Source: Candidatus Hydrogenedentota bacterium (lineage in GTDB: Bacteria > Spirochaetota > Leptospiria > Turneriellales > J094). Taken from it: 7,092 nt of DNA. Below are positions 1 to 5,652 of this stretch, piece after piece. Location of the stretch: assembly GCA_003695005.1 (NCBI GenBank), contig RFJE01000035.1:1-7092 (forward strand). The letters run 5' to 3'. The translations under genes were made by a program, and so were the position numbers. Below the pieces are notes generated by a model that ran no database searches, was not told the origin of the DNA, and worked only from the letters and a program-made list of their open reading frames with translations. The first letter of the stretch is position 1. Each line of letters begins with the position of its first letter.

Positions 1-939
1 AATAGGATTTCCTTTTTTATCGGATGGAATTACTTTTCCATTTGCTGTATAAAAAGTCCAGATAAAATATTCTTTAAATGAATTTAAATCAATCGTAGAA
101 AGTCTATGTCCATGAGCATCTTTTAGATAAATTTTCACCCAGAAAAGATCGCGGATATTATCAATATAATCTCCAATTTCCTCATAATCTTTTGTGATAT
201 TTTTTTCTCTCAATTTTCCAACAAGCCGGAATGCAGTATAAGGACGATTGTTATACTTTTTGATGGTTAGTAAGGAAGTTAAGTTTGTATAGCGGTTTAG
301 CTTTTTAGAAAACTTTGGAAAGGACTTATGCAATTCATCGGCTAGCTTACGGCTTTCTCCTTTTAACTGTGGATAAATTCTAGATTTCGGGGGGGTTAAT
401 TTTTGCAGGTTATTTGGATCTAATATTTGTAAAAGTCCATCTAAATAACGAGCTCCATTTTCATTCGTGAAGTTTTTCATAAAAGATCGCAGACGAAAAG
501 AAAAGGAATAGGTTCTTGGCTTATCTTCCGGCTCGTTTTTCTTTAAGGCATATTCCATGGCAGCATCGCCTAAGTTACGAAGGGGAATCCTATCATAAGG
601 CTTTTTTGTTAATTTTAAGTGATACGCAGTAGGTGCATGAATTCCTTCAAAAGTAACGGTATGGTATCCGTTGCGACGACCACTAAAAAAATTGCTTTCG
701 TATATTTGCTCAAAATCAAAACGCTGAATGGCATTCGACATAAATTCAAAAAATTTCTCTGTTTTTCTATCATATCGTAAATTAGCGCTCATGTTATACC
801 ACAAGGTAACCATTTCTTTGCCAGATTCAATACCCCGAGGGCTTAATTTCTTGATGGCATCTTTAAAGCTAACTTGTGGATAAGAGAATGTTGTGCTTGT
901 TAAAAGAATAATAAAGCATAGCCAAATCTTTTTTTTCAT
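1..939 (-). CDS. Exported protein of unknown function (partial, 3' end beyond the window)
   Basis: Reading leftwards from ATG at 939-937, the frame is open for 313 codons to the window edge, so the C-terminus is missing. The product starts with three lysines after Met, a hydrophobic core (IWLCFIILL) and a probable signal-peptidase I site after Ser19 (TFS|YP). It should therefore be exported to the periplasm or outer membrane; no Cys fits a lipobox. The rest is a soluble-looking basic protein rich in Lys, Arg, Phe and Tyr, with no transmembrane segment and no motif I recognise. The start is supported by a purine-rich GGGGGA a few bases upstream. Only 9 bases separate it from the stop of the upstream beta-barrel gene, so the two are almost certainly co-transcribed and translationally coupled. 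That context suggests an envelope role. I do not recognise the family and assign no function. Confidence 0.85.
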   Translation of the reverse strand, partial: MKKKIWLCFIILLTSTTFSYPQVSFKDAIKKLSPRGIESGKEMVTLWYNMSANLRYDRKTEKFFEFMSNAIQRFDFEQIYESNFFSGRRNGYHTVTFEGIHAPTAYHLKLTKKPYDRIPLRNLGDAAMEYALKKNEPEDKPRTYSFSFRLRSFMKNFTNENGARYLDGLLQILDPNNLQKLTPPKSRIYPQLKGESRKLADELHKSFPKFSKKLNRYTNLTSLLTIKKYNNRPYTAFRLVGKLREKNITKDYEEIGDYIDNIRDLFWVKIYLKDAHGHRLSTIDLNSFKEYFIWTFYTANGKVIPSDKKGNPI

Positions 940-948
940 AAATCCCCC

Positions 949-1500
949 TTAAATACGAAAACCAATACCTGCGGATAGCACATGAGCATTTAAATCATAA
1001 TAGGTTAAATTTCCTTTAATTGTATCCGTATAATCCGCATAGTGGTATTGGTACTCTAAAGTTAAATTAAAAAAATCGCCAAAAAATGTAAGGCCACCGC
1101 CCATGGTAACGGTAGGTTGCGCTTTTGTAGAAGCTAGCTCATGGGTAATAATGGTAAATCCCGCAGTACCCCCAGCAAAAAAGTCAATATCTCCTACATG
1201 CCAAAAGTGAATATTCATACCAAGAGAGAGGAAGTAAGGTTTGATGCCATTGGCATCGGAAAAAGGTACCATGGACACCCCAGTAATGGATACAACATCT
1301 GTTATATAATAATCAAAAACCCCTTTCCAACCAAGTAAAGAAGTATTCAGTAGTTTTTGATAATAAAGATTACTGCTTAAACGCAATTCTCCTGTTTTGC
1401 CAATTAAAGTAAATGGCTGATAGGATTCTTCTGCAACTTCACTTTCCGCAGCAAAAAGGGGGACTGAGACTAAAATCATGATCGCTAAAATTTTTTTCAT
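949..1500 (-). CDS. Small outer-membrane beta-barrel protein
   Basis: A 183-aa protein with a clear Sec signal peptide (MKK, then a hydrophobic core, cleavage near Ala17/Ala18). It is followed by alternating polar/hydrophobic strands rich in Gly, Tyr, Phe and Thr. Examples are the segments around LRLSSNLYYQ, FFAGGTAGFTII, TVTMGGGLTFFG and LTLEYQYHYAD. It ends in AGIGFRI, with alternating hydrophobic residues at the very C-terminus, as in the beta-signal read by the BAM assembly machinery. Size and pattern fit an 8-stranded barrel of the OmpW/OmpA-like or PF13505-like class; the exact family is not determinable by eye. The start is set by AAGGAG (about 1506-1511) a few bases before the ATG. 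It is the first gene of a minus-strand pair, with the exported-protein gene starting 9 bases after its stop. It may be a porin, an adhesin or simply structural; ligand unknown. Confidence 0.8.
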   Translation of the reverse strand: MKKILAIMILVSVPLFAAESEVAEESYQPFTLIGKTGELRLSSNLYYQKLLNTSLLGWKGVFDYYITDVVSITGVSMVPFSDANGIKPYFLSLGMNIHFWHVGDIDFFAGGTAGFTIITHELASTKAQPTVTMGGGLTFFGDFFNLTLEYQYHYADYTDTIKGNLTYYDLNAHVLSAGIGFRI

Positions 1501-1528
1501 AATTTCTCCTTATTATTTAATAAATGAA

Positions 1529-1541
1529 TAGTGGTTCACTA
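1529..1541. promoter_or_regulatory. Short palindrome, possible operator
   Basis: TAGTG-gtt-CACTA is a perfect inverted repeat with 5-base arms and a 3-base centre. It sits directly downstream of the candidate -10 box, about where transcription of the barrel gene would start. The position suits a repressor site. No regulator is identifiable for it, and a repeat this short could be chance. Confidence 0.25.
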
Positions 1542-1567
1542 ATTATAAATAGAGGAAAGACAGTCAA
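1542..1567 (-). promoter_or_regulatory. Possible promoter of the minus-strand envelope gene pair
   Basis: Read on the minus strand, TTGACT (1567-1562) is one base from the -35 consensus, and TATAAT (1547-1542) is a perfect -10 box. They lie about 45-65 bases upstream of the barrel gene's ATG. The spacer is only 14 bases, short of the usual 16-18, so the two hexamers may not work together; TATAAT alone may be the functional part. A palindrome lies immediately downstream of the -10 box. Confidence 0.35.
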
Positions 1568-1740
1568 GAGATTTTTTTTCCTGTACTTTTTTCGTAAGGG
1601 CTGAATTATTCTCCCTATAATTTAGGAGGGGGGACACACCCCTGGCTTCAAAATCGTGGCTGCTCGGCTAGTTTTGCTACGGATACAAATCAGTAATGTA
1701 ACAATATCGTATAACGAGTTAGAATTGTTTGTCCTCCATC

Positions 1741-1920
1741 CTGTCGGGCCGCTCATGCACATCCGTGCGCCTGCGGCGCCCAAGCGGAGCGATACGTTAG
1801 TGAGCGTAGCGCGGAAGTACCCCATCGGGCAGAGCCTGTCGGTGAGCCCGAACGGCGAACCGACCACTAGTACCTCCATGGACGTCGCCGTAGCCGCGCT
1901 ACGATTTTTCCGCCACCCCC
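1741..1920. repeat. GC-rich block dense in short inverted repeats
   Basis: By hand count 119 of these 180 bases are G or C (66%), while neighbouring genes are AT-rich. Perfect inverted repeats inside it are: GCGCC-tgc-GGCGC (1767-1779), GCAC-atcc-GTGC (1757-1768), TCGGGC/GCCCGA (1825-1830 with 1846-1851), GTCGGT/ACCGAC (1838-1843 with 1859-1864), CGTAGC-cgc-GCTACG (1889-1903), and a 10-base pair CGTAGCGCGG/CCGCGCTACG (1805-1814 with 1894-1903). The architecture resembles the palindromic intergenic repeat families (REP/BIME-type) found in many genomes. Whether it is repeated elsewhere cannot be seen from one window. Confidence 0.5.
1889..1908 (+). terminator. Terminator-like hairpin with T-run
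   Basis: CGTAGC-cgc-GCTACG forms a perfect 6-base stem with a 3-base loop and is followed by ATTTTT, the form of a weak intrinsic terminator on the plus strand. No plus-strand gene precedes it, so it would end only a transcript that starts within the GC-rich block, if there is one. The 3' arm is also part of a longer competing inverted repeat (1805-1814 with 1894-1903). Confidence 0.3.
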
Positions 1921-1958
1921 CGAGCGGGATCGCTAGAAAATAGTACAATCCGTATCAG

Positions 1959-2064
1959 CTTTAATGCTCATGAGCACCACATTTTACGCTTACTGTCGTC
2001 TGGGATATGGATGTTCTGGCCAAGCTTTAATCAAGGAGGTGCTACACTTTTGTGCTCATTAAAG
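1959..2064. repeat. Imperfect long-range inverted repeat
   Basis: The right arm GTGCTCATTAAAG (2052-2064) is the reverse complement of CTTTAATG plus AGCAC. Those two pieces lie at 1959-1966 and 1973-1977, split by the extra six bases CTCATG. The left arm also contains the perfect palindrome TGCTCATGAGCA (1965-1976). A nine-base direct copy, AGCTTTAAT, occurs at 1957-1965 and 2023-2031 inside the same structure. The role is unknown; possibilities are an element end, a cruciform or a transcript fold. Confidence 0.4.
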
Positions 2065-2127
2065 GATAGGTAGCGGGGCTTCGTCTTCAATGTATCGTGT
2101 TTTTCGTGGTTAACGTACAAAATCGGA

Positions 2128-2142
2128 TGTGTATATTACACA
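2128..2142. repeat. Inverted repeat overlapping the stop codon of the regulator-like gene
   Basis: TGTGTA-tat-TACACA is a perfect inverted repeat with 6-base arms, followed on the plus strand by AAA. The gene's TAA stop (2138-2136 on the minus strand) lies inside it. It resembles the palindrome at 2817-2835 at the other end of the same gene; both have the form GTGTA...TACAC followed by AAAA. It is too AT-rich and too short, and lacks a T-run, to be a convincing terminator. Confidence 0.4.
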
Positions 2143-2762
2143 AAACTCCATGACGAGCTATAAATTAAGCTTTTGCTAGTACAGCGCCAAGTCCTCCTAC
2201 GGTAAATACCATAAAGCTGATTAAGTAATCCTGCAAAATACAGGGTGTCAATGCTTTTGTATGTTTTTACCACCTCTTTACCGCGGTGTCGGATAAAGCA
2301 TATCTCTACTTTTTCGTTTCCCCCTGCAATCAGTGCCTTTACTACTATCTCTAAATACATCCTTAACGCAATATCCGCCATCACGGAGTGACACACTCTT
2401 GCATGATCAGCAAGCATCAAAAGAATATTATACACTTCTGCCTCCCAATGAACCGACATTTTCTTGTATTTCGCTACCGTAGGATTTTTCCTTCTTACGC
2501 GGGTAAGATTACAAACCTTATGTCGTCGTACTTTTTTTGCTAAAATCCGGATACAAGCAGAAATTATGTCAGTGTTACTCATTTTAATGCCATATTCTTT
2601 GAGCTTAGCCTTCGCAGCTTTGATTCTATATTTTTGCCAGTTCGGAAGAGTGATACTCGTATCATACTGCTCATCTTGAGCGCAGTTGACAAGGTTCAGG
2701 ATTGCTTTTCCGCTTTGGCGCGGGGACAGGGATAGTGGATTCACTCTTTTCTTTTTACTCAT
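2136..2762 (-). CDS. Small basic protein with two ribbon-helix-helix-like units; putative DNA-binding protein
   Basis: A 208-aa, strongly basic protein starting at the ATG (2762-2760), which has GGAGG four bases upstream, so the start is well supported. The N-terminus (about 1-30) is Lys/Ser rich. Residues about 35-77 read as a short strand (TSITLP), a long Lys-rich helix, a turn at Gly58, and a second helix beginning SNTDIISACIRILAKK. That is the strand-helix-helix plan of MetJ/Arc-type domains. Residues about 101-144 (MSVHWEAEVYNILLMLADHA, then SVMADIALRMYL) look like a second copy. The assignment is from pattern only; I know no close homologue. It would most likely bind DNA, possibly the palindromes flanking its gene, and act as a transcription factor or as an accessory protein of a mobile element. 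The C-terminal tail (from about residue 185) looks unnatural, and a better-looking tail exists in another frame. Divergent from the large lipoprotein gene. Confidence 0.65.
   Translation of the reverse strand: MSKKKRVNPLSLSPRQSGKAILNLVNCAQDEQYDTSITLPNWQKYRIKAAKAKLKEYGIKMSNTDIISACIRILAKKVRRHKVCNLTRVRRKNPTVAKYKKMSVHWEAEVYNILLMLADHARVCHSVMADIALRMYLEIVVKALIAGGNEKVEICFIRHRGKEVVKTYKSIDTLYFAGLLNQLYGIYRRRTWRCTSKSLIYSSSWSFV
2165..2212 (-). other. Alternative-frame hydrophobic tail overlapping the regulator-like gene's 3' end
   Basis: In a different minus-strand frame, the DNA under the last codons of the 208-aa gene reads MVFTVGGLGAVLAKA then TAA. Upstream, the same frame is open back to a TAA at about 2266 and adds ILQDYLISF before it. 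This hydrophobic, small-residue sequence looks more like real protein than the in-frame tail (WRCTSKSLIYSSSWSFV). It could be the original C-terminus of the gene after a frameshift, a tiny overlapping gene without a clear ribosome site, or chance. Confidence 0.25.
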
Positions 2763-2816
2763 ATTACCTCCAGATATAGTTTAACTAGAACGGATATTTT
2801 GTAAAGTATAAATTGC

Positions 2817-2835
2817 GTGTACTTTAGGAGTACAC
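2817..2835. promoter_or_regulatory. 7+7 palindrome in the divergent intergenic region, candidate operator
   Basis: GTGTACT-ttagg-AGTACAC is a perfect inverted repeat with 7-base arms and a 5-base centre. It lies between the divergent regulator-like gene (start 2762) and the lipoprotein gene (start 2940). A dyad of this size in a divergent promoter region fits a dimeric DNA-binding protein, and the adjacent ribbon-helix-helix-like protein is the obvious candidate; that link is inference. It could equally be an end of a mobile unit, since a related repeat lies at 2128-2142. I found no convincing -35/-10 pair on either side. Confidence 0.4.
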
Positions 2836-2939
2836 AAAATATTTATGCAGTCCATAAAAATATAGACGCTACCTCAATCAAAAAAAATGTAACCAATTCT
2901 CTAATTCTTTCGTCTTTTATTATAGAAAAGGAGATGTTT

Positions 2940-5600
2940 ATGAGGGGAGTAATCAAGGGTTTAATAAAGCTTCTTTTTGTTAGTATTATCCTTTTGTATT
3001 TTGCGTCATGTAGCAAAAAAGCTAGTTTACCAATTGGGATTACCAGTAATGGATTTACAGTCGGTGGAGAAGTCACTGGTTTAACAAGTGGTACTTTAAC
3101 ATTATCGTTAAACAATAGCGAATCCTTAAGTATAACCTCTGATGGAAATTTTCAGTTTTCGTCCTTGTTAGCTGATGGAGAAACATACTCTGTAAAAGTA
3201 TCTTCCCAACCTACGGGACTTACTTGCACTGTATTTTACGGAGAAGGCACAATTTCTAGCTCCGATGTTACAAATGTTCTAGTTACTTGCTCTGCGGCTG
3301 TTTATTCCATTGGAGGCACGATTTCCGGCCTTTTAGGACAGCTTGTTTTGCAAAACAACGGAAGCGAAACAATTACGGTTAGGACCAACGGTTCTTTTGC
3401 TTTTGCGGGCAAACTTCCCGATAGTTCTCCTTATAACGTAACTGTATTTACCCAACCTACTTCTCCAAACCAAACTTGTACGGTTTCCAATGGAAGTGGC
3501 GTGATTAATGCTTCCGATGTTACGAATATTTCCATTTCTTGCACAACTACCCAATATTCTATGAATATTACCCACGGAATACTAGGTCCTGGCCAAATTA
3601 TTACGCTAGAGCTAAATTCGGGATATGACACTTTAACCATAGGCAATAATACCACTGGTGTCAGTTCTGGAACAGCTACTTTTGCTAAATTGCTAGATGA
3701 TGGCTCAGCTTACACAGTTAAAATTACTTCTGTATCTGGAGTTGCCTGCTACCTGACGGGTTGGAATGGAGTTGTACAGGGTTCAAATGTAACTGCGAAT
3801 TTAACCTGTGGTACATCGGGAAATTATACCGCCAGCTTATCTTACCCTGCTCTATCTCAATCTGCGACTGCATATGTGTATGTATATCTTAATGCAACAG
3901 ATGTCATAAGTCCTGTTGCAATTGCCTCTACAAATGTAAGCAGTGGTTCTACTTCTGCCAGTATTCCTCTAACCTTACCAACTCTAACTACCTATTATTT
4001 TCGTGCCTTTATTGACTTAGGAGATGCCTTTGGAGGGGGGCCAGACGGCTATCCCACCATAGGACCAGACTTACAGTCGAATGCAGTTAGCGTCGCTACG
4101 CCGGGTACTGTTAATTTATCTCTTGTTAGTACAAGCACAGACACAAATGCAAGTTTTAACGTATATACTTCCAACGAAAGCTTATATCCTTTTTATCCAT
4201 CGGGTGGAGGAACATGCTCTGGCTTTTATATAAGAATGGAATCGATGGTCAATGGGACAGCGGCAGATCTAACTACCCTATCAGCTTTAACCCCACTAGG
4301 TAATACGGTAACTTTACTCAATGATGGGGGATGCTCTAGTGCAACTAGCAATAATTCTAGCTCGAGTCACGACTATAATGCCAGTGATTCCACTTACACT
4401 TATGGAATCCGCAATGTTGTGGCTGCGTTACAGGGAGATTATATTTTTTACTATCGAAACACGACAACAGACCACATCCAAATTAGTAAAGATACATTAA
4501 GTAGTATTCTCCAGCTAAGTCGAAATGTAATTTTGCGAACACCGTCGGGAGAAACTGCTTCCAATACCCGCAAACCTACTTTTTCGTGGGACCCTGTTCC
4601 CGATGCCAATTCATACTCTCTCTCTGTGAACAAAATGGACGGAACTTTGCAGTTTTTTACAAATGTTTCAGGAACAACCTACACCCCCCCAACCAATATG
4701 CCTGATAAGCAAGCATATATGGCTAGCTTTCTTGCTTACGATGTGGATGTAAATATTACTGCAGATTTTGATGCAAGATCTTTTAGTCGGCGCTATTATT
4801 TTGTAATCGACAAAGGCGGAAGAAACCATTATACTATCAGTGGAAATATTACCAATCAGCATACACTTGCAGAAATTTTTCTTGAAGCAGCCGGTTTTCC
4901 AGAGGCAAGCCAATACTATCATGCTTCTGTGCTTTTGCCAAGCAACAGTACTACCTATTCTTTAGCCGTTCTAAAAGGCACTGCTTGTAATGATGGTATA
5001 CTTACCGCCTTTTTAAACTTAGATGGTACCGCCGAAGCCGGTAGTGTTGCCAATAGAAGCACGAATCTTAAGTACACCACTTTAAATACATGCTCGAATG
5101 TTACCTTAGATTTAATATGGCATTCTCCGGTCATTTTAGTCTCACCTGCGAATGCACAAGGTGCCACTGGCAATCAACCTATGTTTGAGTGGAAAGATTA
5201 TGCCACAACTTCCTTGCAGGCACCTTCCGGAGCTTGGAGCTATGTAATGATTGCCTATCCAGATGGTTTTACGGGATCTTATACTCCTATTATGTGGGGA
5301 CTACCTAAGACGGCTACAAGTTTAAATTTAGCCTCTTTACCACCAGGCAAAGAAAAATATGATATTAACTGTCAGTTTTCAGGCGGTACTTGGGACGGAT
5401 CTACGTGCTCCGGAGGAAGTACCACGAATGTAGCGGATTTAACGGGAAATACCAAGTGGTATTGGCGCGTGCTCATTATTGAGTGCGACTATAATGATTT
5501 TCTAACAGGAAGTGGGACAAATTATGCATCCTGTTTAACAACGGCATTTAGTAAAAACTATTATGCACAATCCGAAGACAGACTTCTTCTTACGAAATAA
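2940..5600 (+). CDS. Large surface or periplasmic lipoprotein with tandem Ig-like repeats
   Basis: I place the start at ATG 2940: AAGGAG (2928-2933) ends six bases before it, and the product begins with a lipoprotein signal (MRGVIKGL, hydrophobic core, FASC). A longer reading from GTG 2817 has no ribosome site and would bury the signal; ATG 2934 touches the Shine-Dalgarno. The protein is 886 aa, with Cys24 the lipidated residue, followed by Ser-Lys-Lys. Three homologous repeats follow at about 39-117, 122-201 and 206-290. They share a GG.(V/I).GL start, a D/N-G-.-F-.-F centre, and paired cysteines (96/117, 180/201, 270/290) around a G-G/S-(V)TN(I/V) stretch. These are Ig-like beta-sandwich repeats of a type common in cell-surface proteins, and the Cys pairs probably form disulfides. 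Ser/Thr/Asn-rich sequence follows. Two fibronectin-III-like segments come next, starting near 529 (RTPSGET...KPTFSWDPVPDANSYSLSV) and 728 (SPVILVSPANAQ...QPMFEWKDY), the latter with a WYWRV strand. No catalytic motif is seen; adhesion, matrix binding or scaffolding are guesses. Confidence 0.85.
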   Translation: MRGVIKGLIKLLFVSIILLYFASCSKKASLPIGITSNGFTVGGEVTGLTSGTLTLSLNNSESLSITSDGNFQFSSLLADGETYSVKVSSQPTGLTCTVFYGEGTISSSDVTNVLVTCSAAVYSIGGTISGLLGQLVLQNNGSETITVRTNGSFAFAGKLPDSSPYNVTVFTQPTSPNQTCTVSNGSGVINASDVTNISISCTTTQYSMNITHGILGPGQIITLELNSGYDTLTIGNNTTGVSSGTATFAKLLDDGSAYTVKITSVSGVACYLTGWNGVVQGSNVTANLTCGTSGNYTASLSYPALSQSATAYVYVYLNATDVISPVAIASTNVSSGSTSASIPLTLPTLTTYYFRAFIDLGDAFGGGPDGYPTIGPDLQSNAVSVATPGTVNLSLVSTSTDTNASFNVYTSNESLYPFYPSGGGTCSGFYIRMESMVNGTAADLTTLSALTPLGNTVTLLNDGGCSSATSNNSSSSHDYNASDSTYTYGIRNVVAALQGDYIFYYRNTTTDHIQISKDTLSSILQLSRNVILRTPSGETASNTRKPTFSWDPVPDANSYSLSVNKMDGTLQFFTNVSGTTYTPPTNMPDKQAYMASFLAYDVDVNITADFDARSFSRRYYFVIDKGGRNHYTISGNITNQHTLAEIFLEAAGFPEASQYYHASVLLPSNSTTYSLAVLKGTACNDGILTAFLNLDGTAEAGSVANRSTNLKYTTLNTCSNVTLDLIWHSPVILVSPANAQGATGNQPMFEWKDYATTSLQAPSGAWSYVMIAYPDGFTGSYTPIMWGLPKTATSLNLASLPPGKEKYDINCQFSGGTWDGSTCSGGSTTNVADLTGNTKWYWRVLIIECDYNDFLTGSGTNYASCLTTAFSKNYYAQSEDRLLLTK

Positions 5601-5627
5601 GCAAAAAAATTGACAGTTTGTCCTAAA

Positions 5628-5652
5628 AATAAGCCTTATCGGCTCACTTATT
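5628..5652 (+). promoter_or_regulatory. Hairpin directly abutting the cyoE start codon; no Shine-Dalgarno
   Basis: AATAAG (5628-5633) and CTTATT (5647-5652) are perfect inverted repeats, with CC/GG (5634-5635 with 5641-5642) continuing the stem around loop TTATC; AGCC/GGCT (5632-5635 with 5641-5644) is an alternative. The right arm ends immediately before ATG 5653. The place where a ribosome site should be holds no GGAG-like sequence. A perfect -35 hexamer TTGACA lies at 5610-5615, but only weak -10 candidates follow (for example CCTTAT 5634-5639, spacer 18). If that promoter is real, the leader would be only about ten bases. Confidence 0.3.

Larger units (their letters stand above)
1622..2135. 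other. Intergenic stretch of about 510 bases with no credible gene
   Basis: This gap lies upstream of the barrel gene's promoter region and downstream of the stop of the ribbon-helix-helix-like gene. Its first part (to about 1740) has mixed composition and contains a small AGGGG/CCCCT hairpin at 1627-1643. Then comes a GC-rich, palindrome-dense block (about 1741-1930), followed by about 200 bases of ordinary composition with a long-range inverted repeat. Open frames exist on both strands across the GC-rich block. They lack Shine-Dalgarno sites and have low-complexity, unprotein-like translations, so I do not call them genes. The stretch could be an intergenic repeat element, a decayed insertion or a structured RNA locus. 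Confidence 0.6.

Noticed and set aside
1591..1621. Plus-strand promoter with TATAAT at 1616-1621
   Set aside because: No -35 hexamer at a proper distance and no downstream plus-strand gene.
1622..1948. Open frames of about 100 codons on both strands across the GC-rich block
   Set aside because: They overlap each other, have no Shine-Dalgarno site, one needs a TTG start, and the translations look like read-through of palindromic GC-rich DNA.
2031..2072. Strong Shine-Dalgarno-like AAGGAGGTG at 2033-2041
   Set aside because: The only start after it (TTG) meets a stop within eight codons, so no gene follows.
1622..2762. Integron gene cassette with attC site (regulator-like gene followed by a palindromic block)
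   Set aside because: I looked for paired RYYYAAC and GTTRRRY core sites. Only an isolated GTTAAAC (minus strand, 2785-2779) fits, and TAACGAGTTA near 1714-1723 does not match the consensus; there is no integrase.
2778..2805. Promoter TTTACA-N16-TAAACT for the regulator-like gene on the minus strand
   Set aside because: The predicted start would fall practically on the Shine-Dalgarno site, and the -10 match is weak.
2817..2939. Longer N-terminus of the lipoprotein starting at GTG 2817
   Set aside because: No ribosome site, it runs through the palindrome, and it would put 41 residues before the lipoprotein signal peptide; ATG 2940 has AAGGAG at correct spacing.
5606..5627. Intrinsic terminator between the lipoprotein gene and cyoE
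   Set aside because: GACA-gtt-TGTC is only a 4-base AT-rich stem and is followed by A's, not T's, on the plus strand.
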